33,560 nucleotides of DNA from JAVVXB01 sp036651815 (GTDB lineage: Bacteria > Bacillota > Clostridia > Christensenellales > CAG-138). The notes under the pieces were generated by a model. That model was not told the DNA's origin. It worked only from the letters and a program-made list of their open reading frames with translations, and made no database searches. Positions 24,406 through 31,821 of the stretch are shown here, one piece after another. The stretch is from the NCBI GenBank assembly GCA_036651815.1, contig JAVVXB010000034.1:1-33560 (forward strand). The letters run 5' to 3'. How positions within the stretch are numbered: the first letter of the stretch is position 1; each line of letters opens with the position of its first letter. The position numbers and the translations under genes are program-made.

Positions 24406-25029
24406 ATGGTAGGGTTTTACAACTATACGGTGATCTTGACTTATTTTGGTGTTGCCAGTGCAATCTCCGGCATTGGGCTGGCCATGAATGGGCGAACGTC
24501 CATGGCCATTGTGTGCCTCATGATCTCCGGATTTTGTGATTTATTTGATGGCTCTGTGGCTAAGACCCGAAAGCGCAGCGAACTGGAAAAAAAATTTGGG
24601 ATACAGATTGATTCTCTTGCCGATCTCATCTGCTTTGGCGTGCTGCCAGTGGTCATCGGATATTCCGTGGGCATGACGTGCTGGTATCAGGGCCTTGTGC
24701 TGATTGCTTATGCGCTGGCTGCACTCATCCGTCTTGGATACTACAATGTCACTGAGGACCTGCTGCAGCTTTCCGAGCATACGCCGCGCACGCATTATGA
24801 TGGATTGCCGGTCACCATGTCCGCGCTGCTGTTTCCGCTGGTCTATACGCTGCGGCCCGTGATTGGTGAGAGTTTTTCTTATCTTTATATGGTTTGGATG
24901 CTGATCATTGCCGCTGCATTTCTAACAAAAGTTAAGATTAAAAAACTGGGGATGAAAGGAATGATCGCCGCCGCGTTGCTTGGCTTGGTCGTACTGATTT
25001 TTCTAATCATCGGTTGGAACCAGTACTGA
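24406..25029 (+). CDS. pssA: CDP-alcohol phosphatidyltransferase, probably CDP-diacylglycerol-serine O-phosphatidyltransferase
   Basis: A 207-aa membrane enzyme with about six helices. The family motif D-x2-DG-x2-AR...G-x3-D-x3-D is seen as D45, D48-G49, A52-K53, G65, D69, D73, with Lys in place of Arg. FGIQIDSLADLICFGVLP is typical of phosphatidylserine synthases of Clostridia. It would join CDP-diacylglycerol and serine to give phosphatidylserine. It follows the epimerase by 39 nt and precedes a strong terminator, so it may be the last gene of the glycan operon. A link to the polymer, for example as a lipid anchor or as a different alcohol transferase, is only a possibility. Confidence 0.85.
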   Translation: MVGFYNYTVILTYFGVASAISGIGLAMNGRTSMAIVCLMISGFCDLFDGSVAKTRKRSELEKKFGIQIDSLADLICFGVLPVVIGYSVGMTCWYQGLVLIAYALAALIRLGYYNVTEDLLQLSEHTPRTHYDGLPVTMSALLFPLVYTLRPVIGESFSYLYMVWMLIIAAAFLTKVKIKKLGMKGMIAAALLGLVVLIFLIIGWNQY

Positions 25030-25130
25030 TATCAACGCGGACATTGTATGTCCTGCGCCGATGATTGGTAACGCTGCGCTCAATGCGTCGCTGCTTTGTC
25101 GGGACAGCTCGTCCACAATTCAACCAAAAA

Positions 25131-25171
25131 AGACAGCTCTGCATGAATCCATGCGGAGCCGTCTGCTTTTT
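25131..25171. terminator. Bidirectional rho-independent terminator between convergent units
   Basis: A 15-position stem AGACAGCTCTGCATG/CATGCGGAGCCGTCT with a 4-nt loop AATC, one mismatch and one wobble on each strand. It is followed by CTTTTT on plus and flanked by AAAAAA (TTTTTT on minus). It ends the glycan/pssA unit and the antiporter unit. Confidence 0.85.
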
Positions 25172-25191
25172 ACGGATACCCGGATGCGCGG

Positions 25192-26388
25192 TTATTGGTG
25201 TGCCGGGGTCTTCTTTTGCGTTCCAGGTTGGATCTCACCGGCCTTAGTGAGCGCCATCTTTGTCAGTACCGGACCGATCAGTTCGTAAATCAGTGTTGCG
25301 CTGAGTGCCACGGCCTGTATGACCGTTCCATACTTTGGCAACTGTGTCAAAGCAAGCTGCGCCATGCCGATGGCGACGCCTGCCTGAGGCAGCAGCGCAA
25401 TGCCCAAGTATTTGCGAATATTAGGGGAAGCTTTGACCGCCGCCGCACCCAGAAACGCGCCAAAATATTTGCCGATCGCGCGGGTGACAATATACACAGC
25501 TCCCAACAGCCCTACCGCCGGCAGCGCGGTTATATTCAACTCTGCGCCGGAGATGACGAAAAACAGCAGAAACAGCGGTGGTGTCCAGGAATCGATTTCA
25601 TCGAGCGTTTCCATTGCGTCATTGCGTAGGTTGACAAAAACTGCGCCGATGGACATACAGACAAGCAGATCCGACCATTGAAATTGTTTAGCGATGGCGA
25701 CACCAAGAACGATTGCGGCGATGCATAGGCCAAGACGGTTCGCCTTGCTGTGGAAGAACCGCATGGCAAGCGCTAGCAGCAATCCGAGGATACCGCCGCC
25801 AAGCAGTGAACAAACAATTTCAACAACCGGCTTGATCACCGTCCCGGAAAAGCGAATGGCACTGCCGCTGCTGAGCGACTGGGCGATGGCCATGGAGATC
25901 GAGAACACCATCAGGCCCAATGCATCGTCCATGGCGACGACGGGCAGTAGCGTGTTGGTCACTTCGCCTTTGGCTTTGTATTGACGTACAACGAGCAGCG
26001 TTGCGGCGGGAGCGGTGGCGGTGGCGATGGCACCGAGCACCAGAGCCAGCGGCACATCAAACCCACAGGCAATCAATACGCAATCCACAAGGACGACCGC
26101 GCCCATGGCTTGGCAGACGGTAATGATTATCGCCTTGCGTCCGATGGCCTTAATGTGGGTAAGTTTGAATTCCCCACCAATGGAAAACGCAATGAAGCCC
26201 AACGCTACAGTCGTGATGATATCTAGCTTCGGCAGTGCGGTCGTGGGGAGCAGGTTCAGGCAAAAAGGTCCAACGAGCAACCCCGCAATGAGGTAGCCCG
26301 TCACATTGGGCAGATGGATCAGCTTGACGATACGCGTCAAAAGCAGACCGCCGATCATAGCGGCCGCGACACAAAAGAGTATTTGCAT
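25192..26388 (-). CDS. Cation:proton antiporter (CPA2/NapA-like Na+/H+ exchanger)
   Basis: A 398-aa membrane protein with about 12-13 helices in the Na+/H+ exchanger fold. The unwound-helix region ATATAPAATLLV and the paired aspartates D154-D155 in VAMDDALGLM correspond to the DD motif of electrogenic CPA2 exchangers such as NapA. There is no C-terminal TrkA-N/KTN domain. Its start lies 1 nt after the stop of a PII-like protein, so the two are translationally coupled and the PII-like protein may be its regulator. The transported ion (Na+, K+ or other) cannot be told. Confidence 0.92.
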   Translation of the reverse strand: MQILFCVAAAMIGGLLLTRIVKLIHLPNVTGYLIAGLLVGPFCLNLLPTTALPKLDIITTVALGFIAFSIGGEFKLTHIKAIGRKAIIITVCQAMGAVVLVDCVLIACGFDVPLALVLGAIATATAPAATLLVVRQYKAKGEVTNTLLPVVAMDDALGLMVFSISMAIAQSLSSGSAIRFSGTVIKPVVEIVCSLLGGGILGLLLALAMRFFHSKANRLGLCIAAIVLGVAIAKQFQWSDLLVCMSIGAVFVNLRNDAMETLDEIDSWTPPLFLLFFVISGAELNITALPAVGLLGAVYIVTRAIGKYFGAFLGAAAVKASPNIRKYLGIALLPQAGVAIGMAQLALTQLPKYGTVIQAVALSATLIYELIGPVLTKMALTKAGEIQPGTQKKTPAHQ

Positions 26389-26389
26389 G

Positions 26390-26734
26390 TTATTTGTGTG
26401 CGACTCCTTCCCAGCCCATGATCGGAAGGGTAAACAGAATGCCTGTATTGGGCAATTTCAAATCGCCTGAAACGGTGTGAATAATCTGTTTGACCGCAGG
26501 CACATCTTCATCCTTCAAGACGATGAAAACCATTTTTCCGGATTGTCGCTCCGGATTAATAAATTGGCGGAGCGAGCCAAATATGGGCGGAGATTCCACG
26601 CTGGATTCGTTCAGCGCAGTCAGCATACCCTTGCAGTCTACAATGGTAGCGCCCTGGATTCCGGCATCCATCAAGCCGGATAAAATCGGTGTTATACTGT
26701 CAACTTGATTGGTAATATGTATAAATAATTGCAT
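26390..26734 (-). CDS. PII-like (GlnB-fold) signalling protein, candidate antiporter regulator
   Basis: A 114-aa protein whose pattern suggests the ferredoxin-like PII fold: a first strand QLFIHITNQVDSI, helix SGLMDAGIQGATIVDCKGM, a T-loop-like region near 33-55 (ESSVESPPIFGSL), then a strand MVFIVLKDEDV and helix VKQIIHTVSG. The classical PII signatures around the uridylylated Tyr are not present, so it would be a divergent PII-like or CutA-like member. The frame is open to 26794, but the N-terminal extension is basic and unlike the family, and ATG 26734 gives the expected length. It is immediately upstream of the antiporter. Its ligand is unknown. The assignment is by fold pattern and context. 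Confidence 0.7.
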   Translation of the reverse strand: MQLFIHITNQVDSITPILSGLMDAGIQGATIVDCKGMLTALNESSVESPPIFGSLRQFINPERQSGKMVFIVLKDEDVPAVKQIIHTVSGDLKLPNTGILFTLPIMGWEGVAHK

Positions 26735-26806
26735 TCGTTTCGTGCCATTCCTTTCAATTTGCCTCGTGCGCATAAAAAAAAGACCGCGCAGCACAGTGCC
26801 CCAAGC

Positions 26807-26835
26807 AAAATACGCCCAATCGCAGCGTTTGTCAA
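26807..26835 (-). promoter_or_regulatory. Sigma-A-like promoter of the PII-like/antiporter pair
   Basis: On the minus strand, consensus TTGACA (26830-26835), a 17-nt spacer and TATTTT (26807-26812). The -35 overlaps the last codons of the TRIC-like gene. A run of eight T (minus strand, about 26773-26780) follows in the leader and could be a weak termination or slippage point. Confidence 0.6.
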
Positions 26836-27509
26836 GACTCGCTGCTTTCCGTAAGATGGATGCGTGGCAGATTCCATTTGTAGTGGGAAGCCAGCAGACG
26901 GATCAGGATGACGCAACCTACGCCGGAGGAGAGGGAGACGACGTCCAGAAAGCGCAGTTGGTGCAACAGATAAAAGACTGACGAGCCGATTAGCGCGGCC
27001 AATGCGTAAACCCGTTTTTTCAGCACCATGGGAATGTCGCCTACCAGTTGATCGCGCATGAGCCCCCCACCGACGCCAGTGATGGTGCCAAGAAAGATGG
27101 AAAGGAAGGCGTTGTGGGAAAGATTAGCCTGAATGGCCGCGTTTACGCCCACCACTGCAAAGATGCCCAGTCCGACCGCATCGAACACATTGATGATTGG
27201 ATTGAAACGCTCAATTCGATTGAGAAAGGAGTGCCCAGAGCGGCACGCGATTAAAAATGCGACAAGCGAGGTGCCAATGGCAACGAGCGCATAGACTGGC
27301 TTGACAAACAAGGTCGGCGGAAGCTTACCCAACAATATATCCCGCACCGCGCCGCCGCCAACGGCAGTCACCGTACCGACCACCACTACACCGAGAATGT
27401 CCAGCTCTTTTTTGATGGCAATCATGACGCCGGAGAGCGCAAATGCTACCGTGCCGATGATTTCCAGTATAAAGATCATCCCTTGAATGTCAAGAACACT
27501 TGCCCACAC
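26832..27509 (-). CDS. TRIC/UPF0126 (YicG-like) family membrane cation channel
   Basis: A 225-aa protein with about seven helices and the two-fold internal repeat of the family: a glycine-rich turn GGGAVRDILLGKLPP (about 51-65) in the first half and GVGGGLMRDQLVGDIP in the second. Prokaryotic TRIC proteins form trimeric monovalent-cation channels. The GTG at 27509 is preferred because GGTGG lies 7 nt upstream; ATG at 27479 is the alternative. It begins 3 nt after the MFS transporter stop and is cotranscribed. The cargo or physiological role is unknown. Confidence 0.9.
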   Translation of the reverse strand: MWASVLDIQGMIFILEIIGTVAFALSGVMIAIKKELDILGVVVVGTVTAVGGGAVRDILLGKLPPTLFVKPVYALVAIGTSLVAFLIACRSGHSFLNRIERFNPIINVFDAVGLGIFAVVGVNAAIQANLSHNAFLSIFLGTITGVGGGLMRDQLVGDIPMVLKKRVYALAALIGSSVFYLLHQLRFLDVVSLSSGVGCVILIRLLASHYKWNLPRIHLTESSES

Positions 27510-27512
27510 GGT

Positions 27513-28700
27513 CTACTCCACCTTTCCTAACAATTTGATTTGTAAAAAATGATGATTGTTTGCTTCTGTCAGGAGCAACACCATCGTTACATAGAACAAC
27601 ATGCACCAAGGCATGCTGGAAAAGCCAAACCGCTGGCCAACAAGGCCAATAAGCGGCGGCATCACCGTACTGCCCACATAAGCGGCAGCCATCTCGAGAC
27701 CCATCACCGCTTGGGATAGGCCGCCGGAAAAACGTGCAGGGGTCAGCCGAATCAAATTCGGAAAAATCGGCGCAAGCCCCAACCCTGTGAGCAGCAGCCC
27801 GCATAGCTGCAACGGCTGCGGCAAAGGCGCAATCAGGGAAATGACACCCAGCGCCGCAAGCAGCACGCCGATGCGGATGAGGGCCGTTTCGCGCACTTTT
27901 AGTGCGATGAAGCCGCACACGAAGCGCCCCGCCATAATACCCATAAAAAACAACGAACCATAGCGTGCAGCCACATCTACCGGAATCCGCTGAACCACCG
28001 TAAAATAGGTTGTAGCCCACAGACCCATGGTCATTTCTGCCGCACAATAGAAGAAGAACGCCAGCATGGCAACCTTTGCGCCGTCTGCACCCAACGCGGC
28101 GCGGTTATCCGCCACCATGGGCGCTTTTTCCATCTCGTCAGCTTGTTCCCGTTCCACCTTCTTCCATAGCGGAAGCGTGAGTAGCATCACCGCCGCCAAT
28201 GTAACCTGAATCAAGCCGATGCAGCGGTAGCCATCGTGCCAATTGCCGTCATAGCCTAAATAAGCTGCCATAATTAATGGACCCAGCGTCGCGCCAACGC
28301 CCCAGAAGCCGTGCAGAAAATTCATGTGTGCCGCTCGGTAGTGGGTCGCAACAAAATGATTCAGCGCCGCGTCGATGGAACCGCCTCCAAGCCCCAGCGG
28401 CAGCGACAGCAGGCACAGCAACCAGAAGGAGTGCACATAGGAGATTGTCAGCAGTGCGACAGCCGTCAATAGTACGCAGGCAGCGGTGACCTTGTCTGTT
28501 CCAAAGCGCTTAATGAGCTTTGCAGAGAGTAGACTGGAGATCACCGTGCCGGCAGTGACAACCATCGCGACGATGCCCGCCGCTGAAATTGTCGCATCAA
28601 GATCAAGATGCACGGCGGGCCACGCCGCGCCCAACAGAGAGTCCGGCAGTCCCAGACTGATGAACGCAAGGTAGATGATGATTAAAAGAATCGTAGCCAT
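27513..28700 (-). CDS. Major facilitator superfamily transporter
   Basis: A 395-aa, 12-helix secondary transporter. The opening helix with FISLGLPDSLLGAAWP, the GGGSIDAALNHFVA segment (about 103-116), FLHGFWGVGATLGP (about 128-141) and MAAAYVGSTVMPPLIG near the C-terminus resemble the FucP/YbjJ-like sugar or drug branch. A hydrophilic loop at about 190-210 separates the two six-helix halves. The first gene of the MFS-TRIC pair. Its promoter must lie in the 59-nt divergent gap 28701-28759; I see only partial boxes there. The substrate is unknown. Confidence 0.9.
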   Translation of the reverse strand: MATILLIIIYLAFISLGLPDSLLGAAWPAVHLDLDATISAAGIVAMVVTAGTVISSLLSAKLIKRFGTDKVTAACVLLTAVALLTISYVHSFWLLCLLSLPLGLGGGSIDAALNHFVATHYRAAHMNFLHGFWGVGATLGPLIMAAYLGYDGNWHDGYRCIGLIQVTLAAVMLLTLPLWKKVEREQADEMEKAPMVADNRAALGADGAKVAMLAFFFYCAAEMTMGLWATTYFTVVQRIPVDVAARYGSLFFMGIMAGRFVCGFIALKVRETALIRIGVLLAALGVISLIAPLPQPLQLCGLLLTGLGLAPIFPNLIRLTPARFSGGLSQAVMGLEMAAAYVGSTVMPPLIGLVGQRFGFSSMPWCMLFYVTMVLLLTEANNHHFLQIKLLGKVE

Positions 28701-28759
28701 AAATGTTATTTTACATATTTTTCATAGAAAAGGAAAGGGTTGCGTGCTATCATAACAGT

Positions 28760-29869
28760 ATGGAACAAACAAGAAGAATAAAAAGGGTCTTATATTCTGC
28801 CAGTTTCTACAAAAGTGGAGCGGTGTTTTGTGGTGCGCTGCTTTTTTTGTTGTCCCAAACATTACGATTTATTCAGTTGCTACAGGAAGCGATAACCCGA
28901 AAAGCAGCCGGACAGGCGCCGCCCGAGAATTATACCGTCCCAGGCATCATTGGTCAAGTGCTGCTGATTCTGTTGGTATTCACGATATTTTTGTTGATCA
29001 ATGGCTATCGGCACAACAAACCGGTTCTGCCCAGAGCCAAGCTTTTTTTTGCGCTCAATGGACTGACCGTATTGTGGGGGTTGCTTTTCTTCTTTCGCAA
29101 TATAGCGGATATCTTCGTGTATCCGGAGTTCATTCTGTTTTTGGATGCGCTTACGCTGGCTTCTGCGCTGATTGCCCCGCCGGTACTGCTGCAAATTGCA
29201 GATAGCAAGCGCGATTTGCCGGAGGATAATATCCTTCTGTTGTTGGGTATCGGAGGCATGGTGTTTACAGTGATCTCCCTGTTGATCGTAGCCGTTGTTC
29301 TGCGCAAGAGCTACTCTTTCAGCCATCTGTTGCCGGAATTGGGCTTCCGCATTGCAACCGGATTGTTTGCTATCGCTACGCTGCAAAAAGCGCTCAAGCT
29401 GCGTGCCGAATATCCGCTGAGCGAACCGTTACAACCGAAATACGAACCGGAAACGCCGCCTATGGTCAAACATAAGCAGGAAGAGGACTGGTTCTCCGAA
29501 TTTGAGGAACAGACCGCCGTCATGCGTCCGCAGAAGGCCTATGCGCCGGAGTCGGTGTCGGGGGAGAACCCTTCGGAAGCGACAGCGCGTCCAAGGAAGC
29601 CGAAAAATGCGCAGGGTACCAGCGCTGCCGCGCAGGAGATTGCGCATGCCAACGGCGAGGAGGCTCTGACCCGCTGGCAGACGCAGCGGCTGACGCGCCC
29701 CAATGAATTTGAAGAGGAACGCTGGCAAACCCAGCGGCTTGAACGTCCGCCCATTACACATCCTTACGATGGGCAGCCTGTGCCACGGAAGAGCTGCCCC
29801 GACTGCGGCAAGCGCATGCCCGCTGATTTTCCTGTGTGTCCGCGCTGCGGTAGAAACATGAGCAAGTGA
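28760..29869 (+). CDS. Six-helix membrane protein with C-terminal zinc ribbon, unknown function
   Basis: Not recognised as a named family. From ATG 28760 it has 369 aa: six hydrophobic segments (about 15-39, 59-82, 93-113, 119-139, 147-172 and 185-205), then a hydrophilic Pro/Glu-rich cytoplasmic-looking tail. In the tail the heptapeptide RWQTQRL followed by TRP or ERP occurs twice (about 297 and 315), and the end is a zinc ribbon CPDCGK...CPRCGR (about 344-363). The frame is open to 28703, but a TATCAT box with TGC extension (28745-28753) sits just before 28760, so the message may start at or next to the ATG with no ribosome site. The phosphohexomutase gene follows after 60 nt. Confidence 0.75.
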   Translation: MEQTRRIKRVLYSASFYKSGAVFCGALLFLLSQTLRFIQLLQEAITRKAAGQAPPENYTVPGIIGQVLLILLVFTIFLLINGYRHNKPVLPRAKLFFALNGLTVLWGLLFFFRNIADIFVYPEFILFLDALTLASALIAPPVLLQIADSKRDLPEDNILLLLGIGGMVFTVISLLIVAVVLRKSYSFSHLLPELGFRIATGLFAIATLQKALKLRAEYPLSEPLQPKYEPETPPMVKHKQEEDWFSEFEEQTAVMRPQKAYAPESVSGENPSEATARPRKPKNAQGTSAAAQEIAHANGEEALTRWQTQRLTRPNEFEEERWQTQRLERPPITHPYDGQPVPRKSCPDCGKRMPADFPVCPRCGRNMSK

Positions 29870-29929
29870 ACGATTCGTTTTATGCTTTAAGTCAGTTTGT
29901 ACATCTATAAAAAAATGGGAGGTGACGGC

Positions 29930-31660
29930 ATGCAAACGCAGCAACTATATTTGGAATGGTGCTCTGCTCCCGCTGTGGATGCGCAGACCAAGGCAGAGCT
30001 GGCAGCCATTTCACCGGATCCCCGGGAGATTGAGGAACGGTTCTACCGGGAACTGGAATTTGGCACGGCTGGGTTGCGCGGTATTCTTGGTGCGGGTACG
30101 AACCGGATGAATCGATATGTTGTCAGACGAGCGACGCAGGGCCTTGCCGATTACCTGTTGGCTGTGCCAGATGCAAAGGAGCGTGGCGTTTGCATCGCAT
30201 ATGACTCCCGCCATTATTCACAGGAGTTTGCAAAAGAAACTGCGATGGTTCTGGCGGCAAACGGCATTGCCGTGTACCTATTTGAGAGTCTGCGCTCCGT
30301 GCCGCAGCTTTCGTTTACCATGCAGCAACTCCATTGCATGGCGGGCGTGGTCATTACGGCAAGCCATAATCCGAAGCAGTATAACGGTTACAAGGTATAC
30401 GGGGCATATGGCGGCCAGTGCGCACCTGATCAGGCGGCAGCCATCTACAATTGCATGCAACGCGTGGAGATGTTCGGTGCGAAGCTGATAGATTTTGATG
30501 CGGCTGTTGCCTGTGGTGCCATTCATATGATCGGTGCGCAAGAGGACGAGTTCTATTATATGGCGACGCAGCGGCTACTGCTCTGTCCCGATTTTATGAA
30601 ACTCCACGGCGGAGCACTGAAGCTTGTGTATACGCCCCTGCATGGCACCGGGAACCGCCCCGTGCAGACGCTACTTTCCCGCGTTGGAATGGCCAATGTT
30701 ACCGTCGTGCCGGAGCAACAGATGCCGGATGGCGATTTTCCAACCGTAACCGCGCCAAACCCTGAGGATCCGGCTGCGTTTGAGTTGGCCATTGCGCTTG
30801 CGGAAGAGAAGGGTGCAACGGTTTGCCTTGCCACTGATCCGGATGCGGATCGCCTTGGCATTGCCGTCAAAACCGGAGAAGGAGCGTGGATGACGTTGAC
30901 CGGTAACCAGATCGGTTGCATCCTGCTTGAACACATTCTTTCGGAATTGGTGGCGCAAAACCGTCTACCAGAGAACGGTGTGGTTATCAAGTCGATTGTT
31001 TCCACCCGTCTTGCCGATGCCATTGCACAGCGATATGGCGTTGCGCTCATCGATGTTATGACCGGCTTCCGCTTCATTGGTGAAAAGGTAGATGAATATG
31101 CAAAAACTGGAGAGAAAACCTTTTTGTTTGGGTTTGAGGAGAGCTACGGCTTTCTCGCGGGCGGTCTTGCACGGGATAAAGACGCCATCTGCGCGGCCAT
31201 GCTGGCGGCGGAAACTTGCGTGATTTGTCAAAACAAGGGCATCACACTTTATGATATGCTGCGGGATATTTACGCCCACTATGGATTCTACAAGGAGAAG
31301 GTGAAGTCCTATACGTCAGAAGGAAAGCGTGGGATGGAGCTGATTTCTGTCTGCATGGAGGGCCTGCGTACCGCATCGCCTACATGCGTGGCATGCGTAC
31401 CTGTTTTGGCTGTGGAAGATTACCGCATGGGCCGCTGTGTAGACAGCGAGGGCAATGTATCCGCCATCAAGCAGCCGCCCTCCAACATGCTGCGTTTTCT
31501 GCTGAAAAATGGCGCCTGGATTGTCATACGACCCAGCGGGACAGAACCAAAGCTCAAACTGTATATTGGCGCCAATGAAATGACCGAAGATGCAGTGGAT
31601 GCAACCCTCAATCGGCTTTTCTCCGATATGGATGGTCGAATTCAAAAACTGCTCCAGTAG
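29930..31660 (+). CDS. Phospho-sugar mutase (phosphoglucomutase/phosphomannomutase, alpha-D-phosphohexomutase family)
   Basis: Interconverts hexose 6-phosphate and hexose 1-phosphate through a phosphoserine. From ATG 29930 it has 576 aa, the size of the long PgcA/PGM2-like branch. Visible: FGTAGLRGILGAGTNRMN (44-61), the phosphoserine loop TASHNP (S145), the Mg-binding ATDPDADRLGI (about 303-313), the sugar-binding GFEESYG (about 402-408) and the phosphate-binding RPSGTEPKLK (about 535-544). GGGAGGTGA five nt upstream fixes the start. It could feed glucose 1-phosphate toward UDP-glucose and UDP-glucuronate for the glycan cluster, but it is a separate unit 5 kb away. Mannose versus glucose preference is not decidable here. 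Confidence 0.93.
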   Translation: MQTQQLYLEWCSAPAVDAQTKAELAAISPDPREIEERFYRELEFGTAGLRGILGAGTNRMNRYVVRRATQGLADYLLAVPDAKERGVCIAYDSRHYSQEFAKETAMVLAANGIAVYLFESLRSVPQLSFTMQQLHCMAGVVITASHNPKQYNGYKVYGAYGGQCAPDQAAAIYNCMQRVEMFGAKLIDFDAAVACGAIHMIGAQEDEFYYMATQRLLLCPDFMKLHGGALKLVYTPLHGTGNRPVQTLLSRVGMANVTVVPEQQMPDGDFPTVTAPNPEDPAAFELAIALAEEKGATVCLATDPDADRLGIAVKTGEGAWMTLTGNQIGCILLEHILSELVAQNRLPENGVVIKSIVSTRLADAIAQRYGVALIDVMTGFRFIGEKVDEYAKTGEKTFLFGFEESYGFLAGGLARDKDAICAAMLAAETCVICQNKGITLYDMLRDIYAHYGFYKEKVKSYTSEGKRGMELISVCMEGLRTASPTCVACVPVLAVEDYRMGRCVDSEGNVSAIKQPPSNMLRFLLKNGAWIVIRPSGTEPKLKLYIGANEMTEDAVDATLNRLFSDMDGRIQKLLQ

Positions 31661-31676
31661 GATTGTTAGCGCTAAA

Positions 31677-31715
31677 AAAAGCAGTCCGCCGTTGATTAGG
31701 CTGTGGACTGCTTTT
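31677..31715. terminator. Bidirectional rho-independent terminator
   Basis: Stem AAAAGCAGTCC/GGACTGCTTTT with a 17-nt loop. Minus-strand transcripts run into seven T, plus-strand transcripts into CTTTTG. It separates the mutase gene from the convergent SipL-like gene. Confidence 0.85.
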
Positions 31716-31821
31716 GCAGTTGCTGCCAGCTATTCGAGATATAAACGTACTTCAGGCGGCATTGATGCGGCTATTGCATCAGGTGATGGCGCATCAAGAG
31801 GGTATGGTGCAGGTGCGGCGC

